From Lasioglossum baleicum (lineage: Eukaryota; Arthropoda; Insecta; Hymenoptera; Halictidae): 64,000 bases of DNA. The position numbers were made by a program, and so were the translations under genes. The notes under the pieces were generated by a model. It was not told the DNA's origin. It worked only from the letters and a program-made list of their open reading frames with translations, and made no database searches. The stretch is taken from NCBI RefSeq assembly GCF_051020765.1, contig NC_134942.1, positions 1,860,001-1,924,000 on the forward strand. Direction: 5' to 3'. Of the stretch, positions 9,892 to 23,200 are shown piece by piece; position 1 is the stretch's first letter, and each line of letters begins with the position of its first letter.

Positions 9892-12800
9892 TGCATTTGC
9901 ATGCAAGTATGCGAAATTGTAATAGAAACTCCGACCCGCCAAGCACGATCACCCTTTATTCGAGCTTATATCAGATTCGACGATTAATCGTTTCACAAAT
10001 GAATTTCTGTGCGGAATCGCTGTTTCGCGAGCTAGATCAGTGCATTTGCATGCAAGTATGAGAAATTGGAATAGAAACTCCGACAAGGCAAGCACAAACA
10101 CGATTTATTCGAGCTTATGTCAGATTCGGCGATTCTAGGTTTCAGAAGTGTATTTCTGTGCGGAATAGCTGTTTCGCGCGCTAGATCTGTGCATTTGCAT
10201 GCAAGTATGAGAAATTGGAATAGAAACTCCGACAAGGCAAGCACAAACACGATTTATTCACGCTTATGTCAGATTCGACGATTCTTCGTTTCACAAATGA
10301 ATTTTTGTGCGGAATCGCTGTTTCGCGCGCTAGATCAGTGCATTTGCATGCAAATATGTGAAATTGGCACGAAAACTCCGATTCGGCATGCAGGATCACG
10401 ATTTATTCAAGCTTAAGTCAGATTCGACGATTATTCGTTTCACAAATGAATTTCTGTGCGGAATCGCTGTTTCGCGAGCTAGATCAGTGCATTTGCATGC
10501 AAATATGTGAAATTGGCACGAAAACTCCGATTCGGCATGCAGGATCACGCTTTATTCAAGCTTAAGTCAGATTCGACGATTATTCGTTTCACAAATGAAT
10601 TTCTGTGCGGAATCGCTGTTTCGCGTGCTAGATCAGTGCATTTGCATGCAAGTATGAGAAATTGGAATAGAAACTCCGACCCGGCAAGCACGATCACGAT
10701 TTATACGAGCTTATGTCAGATTCGACGATTCTTCGTTTCAGAAGTGTATTTCTGTGCGGAATCGCTGTTTCGCGCGCTATATCTGTGCATTTGCATGCAA
10801 GCATGAGAAATTGGAATGGAAACTCCGACCCGACAAGTACGATCACGATTTATTCGAGCTTATGTCAGATTCGACGATTCTTCGTTTCAGAAGTGTATTT
10901 CTGTGCGGAATCGCTGTTTCGCGCCCTAGATCTGTGCATTTGCATGCAAGTATGATAAAAAGGCACGGAAACTCCGATTCGACAAGCACGATCACGATTT
11001 ATTCGAGCTTGTGTCACATTCGACGATTCTTCGTTTCACAAATTAATTTCTGTGCGGAATCGCTGTTTCGCGTGCTAGATCAGTGCATTTGCATGCAAGT
11101 ATGCCAAATTGGAATAGAAACTCCGACCCGCCAAGCACGATCACCCTTTATTCGAGCTTATATCAGATTCGACGATTATTCGTTTCACAAATGAATTTCT
11201 GTGCGGAATCGCTGTTTCGCGCTCTAGATCAGTGCATTTGCATGCAAGTATGAGAAATTGGAATAGAAACTCCGACAAGGCAAGCACAAACACGATTTAT
11301 TCGAGCTTATGTCAGATTCGGCGATTCTAGGTTTCAGAAGTGTATTTCTGTGCGGAATAGCTGTTTCGCGCGCTAGATCTGTGCATTTGCATGCAAGTAT
11401 GAGAAATTGGAATAGAAACTCCGACAAGGCAAGCACAAACACGATTTATTCACGCTTATGTCAGATTCGACGATTCTTCGTTTCACAAATGAATTTTTGT
11501 GCGGAATCGCTGTTTCGCGCGCTAGATCAGTGCATTTGCATGCAAATATGTGAAATTGGCACGAAAACTCCGATTCGGCATGCAGGATCACGATTTATTC
11601 AAGCTTAAGTCAGATTCGACGATTATTCGTTTCACAAATGAATTTCTGTGCGGAATCGCTGTTTCGCGCGCTAGATCAGTGCATTTGCATGCAAATATGT
11701 GAAATTGGCACGAAAACTCCGATTCGGCATGCAGGATCACGATTTATTCAAGCTTAAGTCAGATTCGACGATTATTCGTTTCACAAATGAATTTCTGTGC
11801 GGAATCGCTGTTTCGCGTTCTAGATCAGTGCATTTGCATGCAAGTATGTGAAATTGGAATAGAAACTCCGACCCGGCAAGCACGATCACGATTTATTCGA
11901 GCTTATGTCAGATTCGACGATTCTTCGTTTCAGAAGTGTATTTCTGTGCGGAATCGCTGTTTCGCGCGCTAGATCTGTGCATTTGCATGCAAGCATGAGA
12001 AATTGGAATGGAAACTCCGACCCGACAAGCACGATCACGATTTATTCGACCTAATGTCAGATTCGACGATTATTCGTTTCACAAATGAATTTCTGTGCGG
12101 AATCGCTGTTTCGCGTGCTAGATCTGTGCATTTGCATTCAAGTATGAGAAATTGGAATAGAAAATCCGACCCGGCAAGCACGATCACCATTTATTCGAGC
12201 TTATGTCAGATTCGACGATTACTCGTTTCACAAATGAATTTCTGTGCGGTATCGCTGTTTCGCGTGCTAGATCAGTGCATTTGCATGCAAATATGCGAAA
12301 TTGGCACAGAAACTCCGACAAGGCAAGCACAATCACGATTTATTCGAGCTTATGTCAGATTCGACGATTCTTCGTTTCAGAAGTGTATTTCTGTGCGGAA
12401 TCGCTGTTTCGCGTGCTAAATCAGTGCATTTGCATGCAAGTATGAGAAATTGGATTAGAAACTCCGACCCGACAAGCACGATCACCCTTTATTCGAGCTT
12501 ATGTCAGATTCGACGATTATTCGTTTCACAAATGAATTTCTGTGCGGAATCGCTGTTTCGCGTGCTAGATCAGTGCATTTGCATGCAAGTATGAGAAATT
12601 GGAATGGAAACTCCGACCCGACAAGCACGATCACGATTTATTTGAGCTTATGTCAGATTCGACGATTCTTCGTTTCACAAATGAATTTTTGTGCGGAATC
12701 GCTGTTTCGCGCGCTAGATCAGTGCATTTGCATGCAAATATGTGAAATTGGCACGAAAACTCCGATTCGGCAAGCAGGATCACGATTTATTCAAGCTTAT

Positions 12801-13020
12801 GTCAGATTCGACGATTATTCGTTTCACAAATGAATTTCTGTGCGGAAGCGCTGTTTCGCGTGCTAGATCAGTGCATTTGCATGCAAGTATGCCAAATTGG
12901 AATAGAAACTCCGACCCGGCAAGCACGATCACGATTTATTCGAGCTTATGTCAGATTCGAAGATTCTTCGTTTCAGAAGTGTATTTCTGTGCGGAATCGC
13001 TGTTTCGCGTGCTAAATCAG
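9768..13020 (+). repeat. HOR unit C2, 22-mer (3,253 bp)
   Basis: This unit has the same monomer order as C1 at a constant 3,402-bp offset as far as about 12,110. There exactly one monomer (149 bp) is missing, and the offset is 3,253 bp afterwards. The junction lies near GCGTGCTAGATCTGTGC (about 12,115-12,130), which mixes the CGTGC state of one neighbour with the TCTGTGC state of the next. Confidence 0.85.
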
Positions 13021-13144
13021 TTGGAATAGAAACTCCGACCCGACAAGCACGATCACGATTTATTCGAGCTTATGTCAGATTCGACGATTATTCGTTTAAC
13101 AAATGAATTTCTGTGCGGAATCGCTGTTTCGCGTGCTAGATCAG
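13021..13144 (+). repeat. 124-bp monomer lacking the dyad/octamer box
   Basis: Same junction as at 6,366, 3,253 bp after the previous copy. Confidence 0.92.
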
Positions 13145-15230
13145 TGCATTTGCATGCAAGTATGCGAAATTGTAATAGAAACTCCGACCCGCCAAGCACG
13201 ATCACCCTTTATTCGAGCTTATATCAGATTCGACGATTAATCGTTTCACAAATGAATTTCTGTGCGGAATCGCTGTTTCGCGAGCTAGATCAGTGCATTT
13301 GCATGCAAGTATGAGAAATTGGAATAGAAACTCCGACAAGGCAAGCACAAACACGATTTATTCGAGCTTATGTCAGATTCGGCGATTCTAGGTTTCAGAA
13401 GTGTATTTCTGTGCGGAATAGCTGTTTCGCGCGCTAGATCTGTGCATTTGCATGCAAGTATGAGAAATTGGAATAGAAACTCCGACAAGGCAAGCACAAA
13501 CACGATTTATTCACGCTTATGTCAGATTCGACGATTCTTCGTTTCACAAATGAATTTTTGTGCGGAATCGCTGTTTCGCGCGCTAGATCAGTGCATTTGC
13601 ATGCAAATATGTGAAATTGGCACGAAAACTCCGATTCGGCATGCAGGATCACGATTTATTCAAGCTTAAGTCAGATTCGACGATTATTCGTTTCACAAAT
13701 GAATTTCTGTGCGGAATCGCTGTTTCGCGCGCTAGATCAGTGCATTTGCATGCAAATATGTGAAATTGGCACGAAAACTCCGATTCGGCATGCAGGATCA
13801 CGATTTATTCAAGCTTAAGTCAGATTCGACGATTATTCGTTTCACAAATGAATTTCTGTGCGGAATCGCTGTTTCGCGTTCTAGATCAGTGCATTTGCAT
13901 GCAAGTATGAGAAATTGGAATAGAAACTCCGACCCGGCAAGCACGATCACGATTTATTCGAGCTTATGTCAGATTCGACGATTCTTCGTTTCAGAAGTGT
14001 ATTTCTGTGCGGAATCGCTGTTTCGCGCGCTAGATCTGTGCATTTGCATGCAAGCATGAGAAATTGGAATGGAAACTCCGACACGACAAGCACGATCACG
14101 ATTTATTCGACCTAATGTCAGATTCGACGATTATTCGTTTCACAAATGAATTTCTGTGCGGAATCGCTGTTTCGCGTGCTAGATCAGTGCATTTGCATGC
14201 AAGTATGAGAAATTGGAATAGAAACTCCGACCCGGCAAGCACGATCACGATTTATTCGAGCTTATGTCAGATTCGACGATTCTTCGTTTCAGAAGTGTAT
14301 TTCTGTGCGGAATCGCTGTTTCGCGCGCTAGATCTGTGCATTTGCATTCAAGTATGAGAAATTGGAATAGAAAATCCGACCCGGCAAGCACGATCACCAT
14401 TTATTCGAGCTTATGTCAGATTCGACGATTACTCGTTTCACAAATGAATTTCTGTGCGGTATCGCTGTTTCGCGTGCTAGATCAGTGCATTTGCATGCAA
14501 ATATGCGAAATTGGCACAGAAACTCCGACAAGGCAAGCACAATCACGATTTATTCGAGCTTATGTCAGATTCGACGATTCTTCGTTTCAGAAGTGTATTT
14601 CTGTGCGGAATCGCTGTTTCGCGTGCTAAATCAGTGCATTTGCATGCAAGTATGAGAAATTGGAATAGAAACTCCGACCCGACAAGCACGATCACCCTTT
14701 ATTCGAGCTTATGTCAGATTCGACGATTATTCGTTTCACAAATGAATTTCTGTGCGGAATCGCTGTTTCGCGTGCTAGATCAGTGCATTTGCATGCAAGT
14801 ATGAGAAATTGGAATGGAAACTCCGACCCGACAAGCACGATCACGATTTATTTGAGCTTATGTCAGATTCGACGATTCTTCGTTTCACAAATGAATTTTT
14901 GTGCGGAATCGCTGTTTCGCGCGCTAGATCAGTGCATTTGCATGCAAATATGTGAAATTGGCACGAAAACTCCGATTCGGCAAGCAGGATCACGATTTAT
15001 TCAAGCTTATGTCAGATTCGACGATTATTCGTTTCACAAATGAATTTCTGTGCGGAAGCGCTGTTTCGCGTGCTAGATCAGTGCATTTGCATGCAAGTAT
15101 GCCAAATTGGAATAGAAACTCCGACCCGGCAAGCACGATCACGATTTATTCGAGCTTATGTCAGATTCGAAGATTCTTCGTTTCAGAAGTGTATTTCTGT
15201 GCGGAATCGCTGTTTCGCGAGCTAAATCAT
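13021..15230 (+). repeat. HOR unit C3, 15-mer (2,210 bp)
   Basis: This unit equals C1 minus eight monomers. Its part from the GATTCTAGG marker at 13,370 matches C1 from 7,907 at a constant offset of 5,463 bp. The interval lost is the same 1,192-bp period that separates the two markers inside C1 and C2, as expected for unequal exchange between those internal copies. Confidence 0.85.
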
Positions 15231-15354
15231 TTGGAATAGAAACTCCGACCCGACAAGCACGATCACGATTTATTCGAGCTTATGTCAGATTCGACGATTA
15301 TTCGTTTAACAAATGAATTTCTGTGCGGAATCGCTGTTTCGCGTGCTAGATCAG
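15231..15354 (+). repeat. 124-bp monomer lacking the dyad/octamer box (variant junction)
   Basis: Same 25-bp loss, but the flank reads GCGAGCTAAATCATTTGG. There is a G>T change at the junction base and CGAGC instead of CGTGC upstream, so this copy has diverged from the other three. Confidence 0.9.
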
Positions 15355-16397
15355 TGCATTTGCATGCAAGTATGCGAAATTGTAATAGAAACTCCGACCC
15401 GCCAAGCACGATCACCCTTTATTCGAGCTTATATCAGATTCGACGATTAATCGTTTCACAAATGAATTTCTGTGCGGAATCGCTGTTTCGCGAGCTAGAT
15501 CAGTGCATTTGCATGCAAGTATGAGAAATTGGAATAGAAACTCCGACAAGGCAAGCACAAACACGATTTATTCGAGCTTATGTCAGATTCGGCGATTCTA
15601 GGTTTCAGAAGTGTATTTCTGTGCGGAATAGCTGTTTCGCGCGCTAGATCTGTGCATTTGCATGCAAGTATGAGAAATTGGAATAGAAACTCCGACAAGG
15701 CAAGCACAAACACGATTTATTCACGCTTATGTCAGATTCGACGATTCTTCGTTTCACAAATGAATTTTTGTGCGGAATCGCTGTTTCGCGCGCTAGATCA
15801 GTGCATTTGCATGCAAATATGTGAAATTGGCACGAAAACTCCGATTCGGCATGCAGGATCACGATTTATTCAAGCTTAAGTCAGATTCGACGATTATTCG
15901 TTTCACAAATGAATTTCTGTGCGGAATCGCTGTTTCGCGAGCTAGATCAGTGCATTTGCATGCAAATATGTGAAATTGGCACGAAAACTCCGATTCGGCA
16001 TGCAGGATCACGCTTTATTCAAGCTTAAGTCAGATTCGACGATTATTCGTTTCACAAATGAATTTCTGTGCGGAATCGCTGTTTCGCGTGCTAGATCAGT
16101 GCATTTGCATGCAAGTACGAGAAATTGGAATAGAAACTCCGACCCGGCAAGCACGATCACGATTTATACGAGCTTATGTCAGATTCGACGATTCTTCGTT
16201 TCAGAAGTGTATTTCTGTGCGGAATCGCTGTTTCGCGCGCTAGATCTGTGCATTTGCATGCAAGCATGAGAAATTGGAATGGAAACTCCGACCCGACACG
16301 TACGATCACGATTTATTCGAGCTTATGTCAGATTCGACGATTCTTCGTTTCAGAAGTGTATTTCTGTGCGGAATCGCTGTTTCGCGCCCTAGATCTG

Positions 16398-16546
16398 TGC
16401 ATTTGCATGCAAGTATGACAAAAAGGCACGGAAACTCCGATTCGGCATGCAGGATCACGATTTATTCAAGCTTAAGTCAGATTCGACGATTATTCGTTTC
16501 ACAAATGAATTTCTGTGCGGAATCGCTGTTTCGCGCGCTAGATCAG
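16398..16546 (+). repeat. Hybrid monomer, class 3 left / class 2 right, at the block C-D boundary
   Basis: The monomer starts as class 3 (GTATGACAAAAAGGCACGG) and switches within the shared AAACTCCGATTC to class 2 (CGGCATGCAGG, CAAGCTTAAG). It keeps the full 149-bp length. I saw this combination only here. It marks an in-register exchange between two different HOR families. Confidence 0.85.
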
Positions 16547-17141
16547 TGCATTTGCATGCAAATATGTGAAATTGGCACGAAAACTCCGATTCGGCATGCA
16601 GGATCACGATTTATTCAAGCTTAAGTCAGATTCGACGATTATTCGTTTCACAAATGAATTTCTGTGCGGAATCGCTGTTTCGCGTGCTAGATCAGTGCAT
16701 TTGCATGCAAGTATGAGAAATTGGAATAGAAACTCCGACCCGGCAAGCACGATCACGATTTATTCGAGCTTATGTCAGATTCGACGATTCTTCGTTTCAG
16801 AAGTGTATTTCTGTGCGGAATCGCTGTTTCGCGCGCTAGATCTGTGCATTTGCATGCAAGCATGAGAAATTGGAATGGAAACTCCGACCCGACAAGCACG
16901 ATCACGATTTATTCGAGCTTATGTCAGATTCGACGATTCTTCGTTTCAGAAGTGTATTTCTGTGCGGAATCGCTGTTTCGCGCCCTAGATCTGTGCATTT
17001 GCATGCAAGTATGACAAAAAGGCACGGAAACTCCGATTCACAAGCACGATCACGATTTATTCGAGCTTATGTCACATTCGACGATTCTTCGTTTCACAAA
17101 TTAATTTCTGTGCGGAATCGCTGTTTCGCGCGCTAGATCTG

Positions 17142-20100
17142 TGCATTTGCATGCAAGCATGAGAAATTGGAATAGGAACTCCGATCCGGTCAGCACGCTC
17201 ACAATTTATTCGAGCCTATGTCAGATTCGATGATTGTTCATTTCAGAAGTGTATTTCTGTGCGGAATCGCTGTTTCGCGCCCTAGATCTGTGCATTTGCA
17301 TGCAAGTATGACAAAAAGGCACGGAAACTCCGATTCGACAAGCACGATCACGATTTATTCGAGCTTATGTCACATTCGACGATTCTTCGTTTCACAAATT
17401 AATTTCTGTGCGGAATCGCTGTTTCGCGTGCTAGATCAGTGCATTTGCATGCAAGTATGCCAAATTGGAATAGAAACTCCGACCCGCCAAGCACGATCAC
17501 CCTTTATTCGAGCTTATATCAGATTCGACGATTATTCGTTTCACAAATGAATTTCTGTGCGGAATCGCTGTTTCGCGCTCTAGATCAGTGCATTTGCATG
17601 CAAGTATGAGAAATTGGAATAGAAACTCCGACAAGGCAAGCACAAACACGATTTATTCGAGCTTATGTCAGATTCGGCGATTCTAGGTTTCAGAAGTGTA
17701 TTTCTGTGCGGAATAGCTGTTTCGCGCGCTAGATCTGTGCATTTGCATGCAAGTATGAGAAATTGGAATAGAAACTCCGACAAGGCAAGCACAAACACGA
17801 TTTATTCACGCTTATGTCAGATTCGACGATTCTTCGTTTCACAAATGAATTTTTGTGCGGAATCGCTGTTTCGCGCGCTAGATCAGTGCATTTGCATGCA
17901 AATATGTGAAATTGGCACGAAAACTCCGATTCGGCATGCAGGATCACGATTTATTCGAGCTTAAGTCAGATTCGACGATTATTCGTTTCACAAATGAATT
18001 TCTGTGCGGAATCGCTGTTTCGCGCGCTAGATCAGTGCATTTGCATGCAAATATGTGAAATTGGCACGAAAACTCCGATTCGGCATGCAGGATCACGATT
18101 TATTCAAGCTTAAGTCAGATTCGACGATTATTCGTTTCACAAATGAATTTCTGTGCGGAATCGCTGTTTCGCGAGCTAGATCAGTGCATTTGCATGCAAA
18201 TATGTGAAATTGGCACGAAAACTCCGATTCGGCATGCAGGATCACGCTTTATTCAAGCTTAAGTCAGATTCGACGATTATTCGTTTCACAAATGAATTTC
18301 TGTGCGGAATCGCTGTTTCGCGTGCTAGATCAGTGCATTTGCATGCAAGTATGAGAAATTGGAATAGAAACTCCGACCCGGCAAGCACGATCACGATTTA
18401 TACGAGCTTATGTCAGATTCGACGATTCTTCGTTTCAGAAGTGTATTTCTGTGCGGAATCGCTGTTTCGCGCGCTAGATCTGTGCATTTGCATGCAAGCA
18501 TGAGAAATTGGAATGGAAACTCCGACCCGACACGTACGATCACGATTTATTCGAGCTTATGTCAGATTCGACGATTCTTCGTTTCAGAAGTGTATTTCTG
18601 TGCGGAATCGCTGTTTCGCGCCCTAGATCTGTGCATTTGCATGCAAGTATGACAAAAAGGCACGGAAACTCCGATTCGACAAGCACGATCACGATTTATT
18701 CGAGCTTATGTCACATTCGACGATTCTTCGTTTCACAAATTAATTTCTGTGCGGAATCGCTGTTTCGCGTGCTAGATCAGTGCATTTGCATGCAAGTATG
18801 CCAAATTGGAATAGAAACTCCGACCCGCCAAGCACGATCACCCTTTATTCGAGCTTATATCAGATTCGACGATTATTCGTTTCACAAATGAATTTCTGTG
18901 CGGAATCGCTGTTTCGCGCTCTAGATCAGTGCATTTGCATGCAAGTATGAGAAATTGGAATAGAAACTCCGACAAGGCAAGCACAAACACGATTTATTCA
19001 CGCTTATGTCAGATTCGACGATTCTTCGTTTCACAAATGAATTTTTGTGCGGAATCGCTGTTTCGCGCGCTAGATCAGTGCATTTGCATGCAAATATGTG
19101 AAATTGGCACGAAAACTCCGATTCGGCATGCAGGATCACGATTTATTCAAGCTTAAGTCAGATTCGACGATTATTCGTTTCACAAATGAATTTCTGTGCG
19201 GAATCGCTGTTTCGCGTGCTAGATCAGTGCATTTGCATGCAAGTATGCCAAATTGGAATAGAAACTCCGACCCGCCAAGCACGATCACCCTTTATTCGAG
19301 ATTATATCAGATTCGACGATTATTCGTTTCACAAATGAATTTCTGTGCGGAATCGCTGTTTCGCGCTCTAGATCAGTGCATTTGCATGCAAGTATGAGAA
19401 ATTGGAATAGAAACTCCGACAAGGCAAGCACAAACACGATTTATTCGAGCTTATGTCAGATTCGGCGATTCTAGGTTTCAGAAGTGTATTTCTGTGCGGA
19501 ATAGCTGTTTCGCGCGCTAGATCTGTGCATTTGCATGCAAGTATGAGAAATTGGAATAGAAACTCCGACAAGGCAAGCACAAACACGATTTATTCACGCT
19601 TATGTCAGATTCGACGATTCTTCGTTTCAGAAGTGTATTTCTGTGCGGAATCGCTGTTTCGCGCGCTAGATCTGTACATTTGCATGCAAGCATGAGAAAT
19701 TGGAATGGAAACTCCGACCCGACAAGCACGATCACGATTTATTCGAGCTTATGTCAGATTCGACGATTCTTCGTTTCAGAAGTGTATTTCTGTGCGGAAT
19801 CGCTGTTTCGCGCGCTAGATCTGTGCATTTGCATGCAAGCATGAGAAATTGGAATCGAAACTCCGACCCGACAAGCACGATCACGATTTATTCGAGCTTA
19901 TGTCAGATTCGACGATTCTTCGTTTCAGAAGTGTATTTCTGTGCGGAATCGCTGTTTCGCGCCCTAGATCTGTGCATTTGCATGCAAGTATGACAAAAAG
20001 GCACGGAAACTCCGATTCACAAGCACGATCACGATTTATTCGAGCTTATGTCACATTCGACGATTCTTCGTTTCACAAACTAATTTCTGTGCGGAATCGC

Positions 20101-20268
20101 TGTTTCGCGCGCTAGATCTGTGCATTTGCATGCAAGTATGACAAAAAGGCACGGAAACTCCGATTCACAAGCACGATCACGATTTATTCGAGCTTATGTC
20201 ACATTCGACGATTCTTCGTTTCACAAATTAATTTCTGTGCGGAATCGCTGTTTCGCGCGCTAGATCTG
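17142..20268 (+). repeat. 30-mer-family unit D1, 21 monomers (3,127 bp)
   Basis: The unit runs between class 5 markers at 17,142 and 20,269; 3,127 = 21x149-2. From 18,175 onward it matches 30,829 onward at offset 12,654. Private shared variants include GGAATCGAAAC near 19,855 (also near 32,509) and CTGTACATTTG near 19,677. Confidence 0.82.
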
Positions 20269-23200
20269 TGCATTTGCATGCAAGCATGAGAAATTGGAAT
20301 AGGAACTCCGATCCGGTCAGCACGCTCACAATTTATTCGAGCCTATGTCAGATTCGATGATTGTTCATTTCAGAAGTGTATTTCTGTGCGGAATCGCTGT
20401 TTCGCGCCCTAGATCTGTGCATTTGCATGCAAGTATGACAAAAAGGCACGGAAACTCCGATTCGACAAGCACGATCACGATTTATTCGAGCTTATGTCAC
20501 ATTCGACGATTCTTCGTTTCACAAATTAATTTCTGTGCGGAATCGCTGTTTCGCGTGCTAGATCAGTGCATTTGCATGCAAGTATGCCAAATTGGAATAG
20601 AAACTCCGACCCGCCAAGCACGATCACCCTTTATTCGAGCTTATATCAGATTCGACGATTATTCGTTTCACAAATGAATTTCTGTGCGGAATCGCTGTTT
20701 CGCGCTCTAGATCAGTGCATTTGCATGCAAGTATGAGAAATTGGAATAGAAACTCCGACAAGGCAAGCACAAACACGATTTATTCGAGCTTATGTCAGAT
20801 TCGGCGATTCTAGGTTTCAGAAGTGTATTTCTGTGCGGAATAGCTGTTTCGCGCGCTAGATCTGTGCATTTGCATGCAAGTATGAGAAATTGGAATAGAA
20901 ACTCCGACAAGGCAAGCACAAACACGATTTATTCACGCTTATGTCAGATTCGACGATTCTTCGTTTCACAAATGAATTTTTGTGCGGAATCGCTGTTTCG
21001 CGCGCTAGATCAGTGCATTTGCATGCAAATATGTGAAATTGGCACGAAAACTCCGATTCGGCATGCAGGATCACGATTTATTCAAGCTTAAGTCAGATTC
21101 GACGATTATTCGTTTCACAAAGAATTTCTGTGCGGAATCGCTGTTTCGCGCGCTAGATCAGTGCATTTGCATGCAAATATGTGAAATTGGCACGAAAACT
21201 CCGATTCGGCATGCAGGATCACGATTTATTCGAGCTTAAGTCAGATTCGACGATTATTCGTTTCACAAATGAATTTCTGTGCGGAATCGCTGTTTCGCGC
21301 GCTAGATCAGTGCATTTGCATGCAAATATGTGAAATTGGCACGAAAACTCCGATTCGGCATGCAGGATCACGATTTATTCAAGCTTAAGTCAGATTCGAC
21401 GATTATTCGTTTCACAAATGAATTTCTGTGCGGAATCGCTGTTTCGCGAGCTAGATCAGTGCATTTGCATGCAAATATGTGAAATTGGCACGAAAACTCC
21501 GATTCGGCATGCAGGATCACGCTTTATTCAAGCTTAAGTCAGATTCGACGATTATTCGTTTCACAAATGAATTTCTGTGCGGAATCGCTGTTTCGCGTGC
21601 TAGATCAGTGCATTTGCATGCAAGTATGAGAAATTGGAATAGAAACTCCGACCCGGCAAGCACGATCACGATTTATACGAGCTTATGTCAGATTCGACGA
21701 TTCTTCGTTTCAGAAGTGTATTTCTGTGCGGAATCGCTGTTTCGCGCGCTAGATCTGTGCATTTGCATGCAAGCATGAGAAATTGGAATGGAAACTCCGA
21801 CCCGACACGTACGATCACGATTTATTCGAGCTTATGTCAGATTCGACGATTCTTCGTTTCAGAAGTGTATTTCTGTGCGGAATCGCTGTTTCGCGCCCTA
21901 GATCTGTGCATTTGCATGCAAGTATGACAAAAAGGCACGGAAACTCCGATTCGACAAGCACGATCACGATTTATTCGAGCTTATGTCACATTCGACGATT
22001 CTTCGTTTCACAAATTAATTTCTGTGCGGAATCGCTGTTTCGCGTGCTAGATCAGTGCATTTGCATGCAAGTATGCCAAATTGGAATAGAAACTCCGACC
22101 CGCCAAGCACGATCACCCTTTATTCGAGCTTATATCAGATTCGACGATTATTCGTTTCACAAATGAATTTCTGTGCGGAATCGCTGTTTCGCGCTCTAGA
22201 TCAGTGCATTTGCATGCAAGTATGAGAAATTGGAATAGAAACTCCGACAAGGCAAGCACAAACACGATTTATTCACGCTTATGTCAGATTCGACGATTCT
22301 TCGTTTCACAAATGAATTTTTGTGCGGAATCGCTGTTTCGCGCGCTAGATCAGTGCATTTGCATGCAAATATGTGAAATTGGCACGAAAACTCCGATTCG
22401 GCATGCAGGATCACGATTTATTCAAGCTTAAGTCAGATTCGACGATTATTCGTTTCACAAATGAATTTCTGTGCGGAATCGCTGTTTCGCGTGCTAGATC
22501 AGTGCATTTGCATGCAAGTATGCCAAATTGGAATAGAAACTCCGACCCGCCAAGCACGATCACCCTTTATTCGAGCTTATATCAGATTCGACGATTATTC
22601 GTTTCACAAATGAATTTCTGTGCGGAATCGCTGTTTCGCGTGCTAGATCAGTGCATTTGCATGCAAGTATGAGAAATTGGAATAGAAACTCCGACCCGGC
22701 AAGCACGATCACGATTTATTCGAGCTTATGTCAGATTCGTCGATTCTTCGTTTCAGAAGTGTATTTCTGTGCGGAATCGCTGTTTCGCGCGCTAGATCTG
22801 TGCATTTGCATGCAAGCATGAGAAATTGGAATGGAAACTCCGACCCGACAAGCACGATCACGATTTATTCGAGCTTATGTCAGATTCGACGATTCTTCGT
22901 TTCAGAAGTGTATTTCTGTGCGGAATCGCTGTTTCGCGCCCTAGATCTGTGCATTTGCATGCAAGTATGACAAAAAGGCACGGAAACTCCGATTCACAAG
23001 CACGATCACGATTTATTCGAGCTTATGTCACATTCGACGATTCTTCGTTTCACAAACTAATTTCTGTGCGGAATCGCTGTTTCGTGCGCTAGATCTGTGC
23101 ATTTGCATGCAAGCATGAGAAATTGGAATAGGAACTCCGATCCGGTCAGCACGCTCACAATTTATTCGAGCCTATGTCAGATTCGATGATTGTTCATTTC

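Larger units (their letters stand above)
6068..16397 (+). repeat. Block C: HOR segment marked by 124-bp monomers
   Basis: Four 124-bp monomers at 6,366, 9,768, 13,021 and 15,231 divide the block into units of 3,402, 3,253 and 2,210 bp. These equal 23, 22 and 15 monomers minus 25 bp each. The stretch 6,068-6,365 before the first marker matches the end of each later unit. The last partial unit (15,231-16,397) changes into 30-mer-family sequence through a hybrid monomer. Confidence 0.88.
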
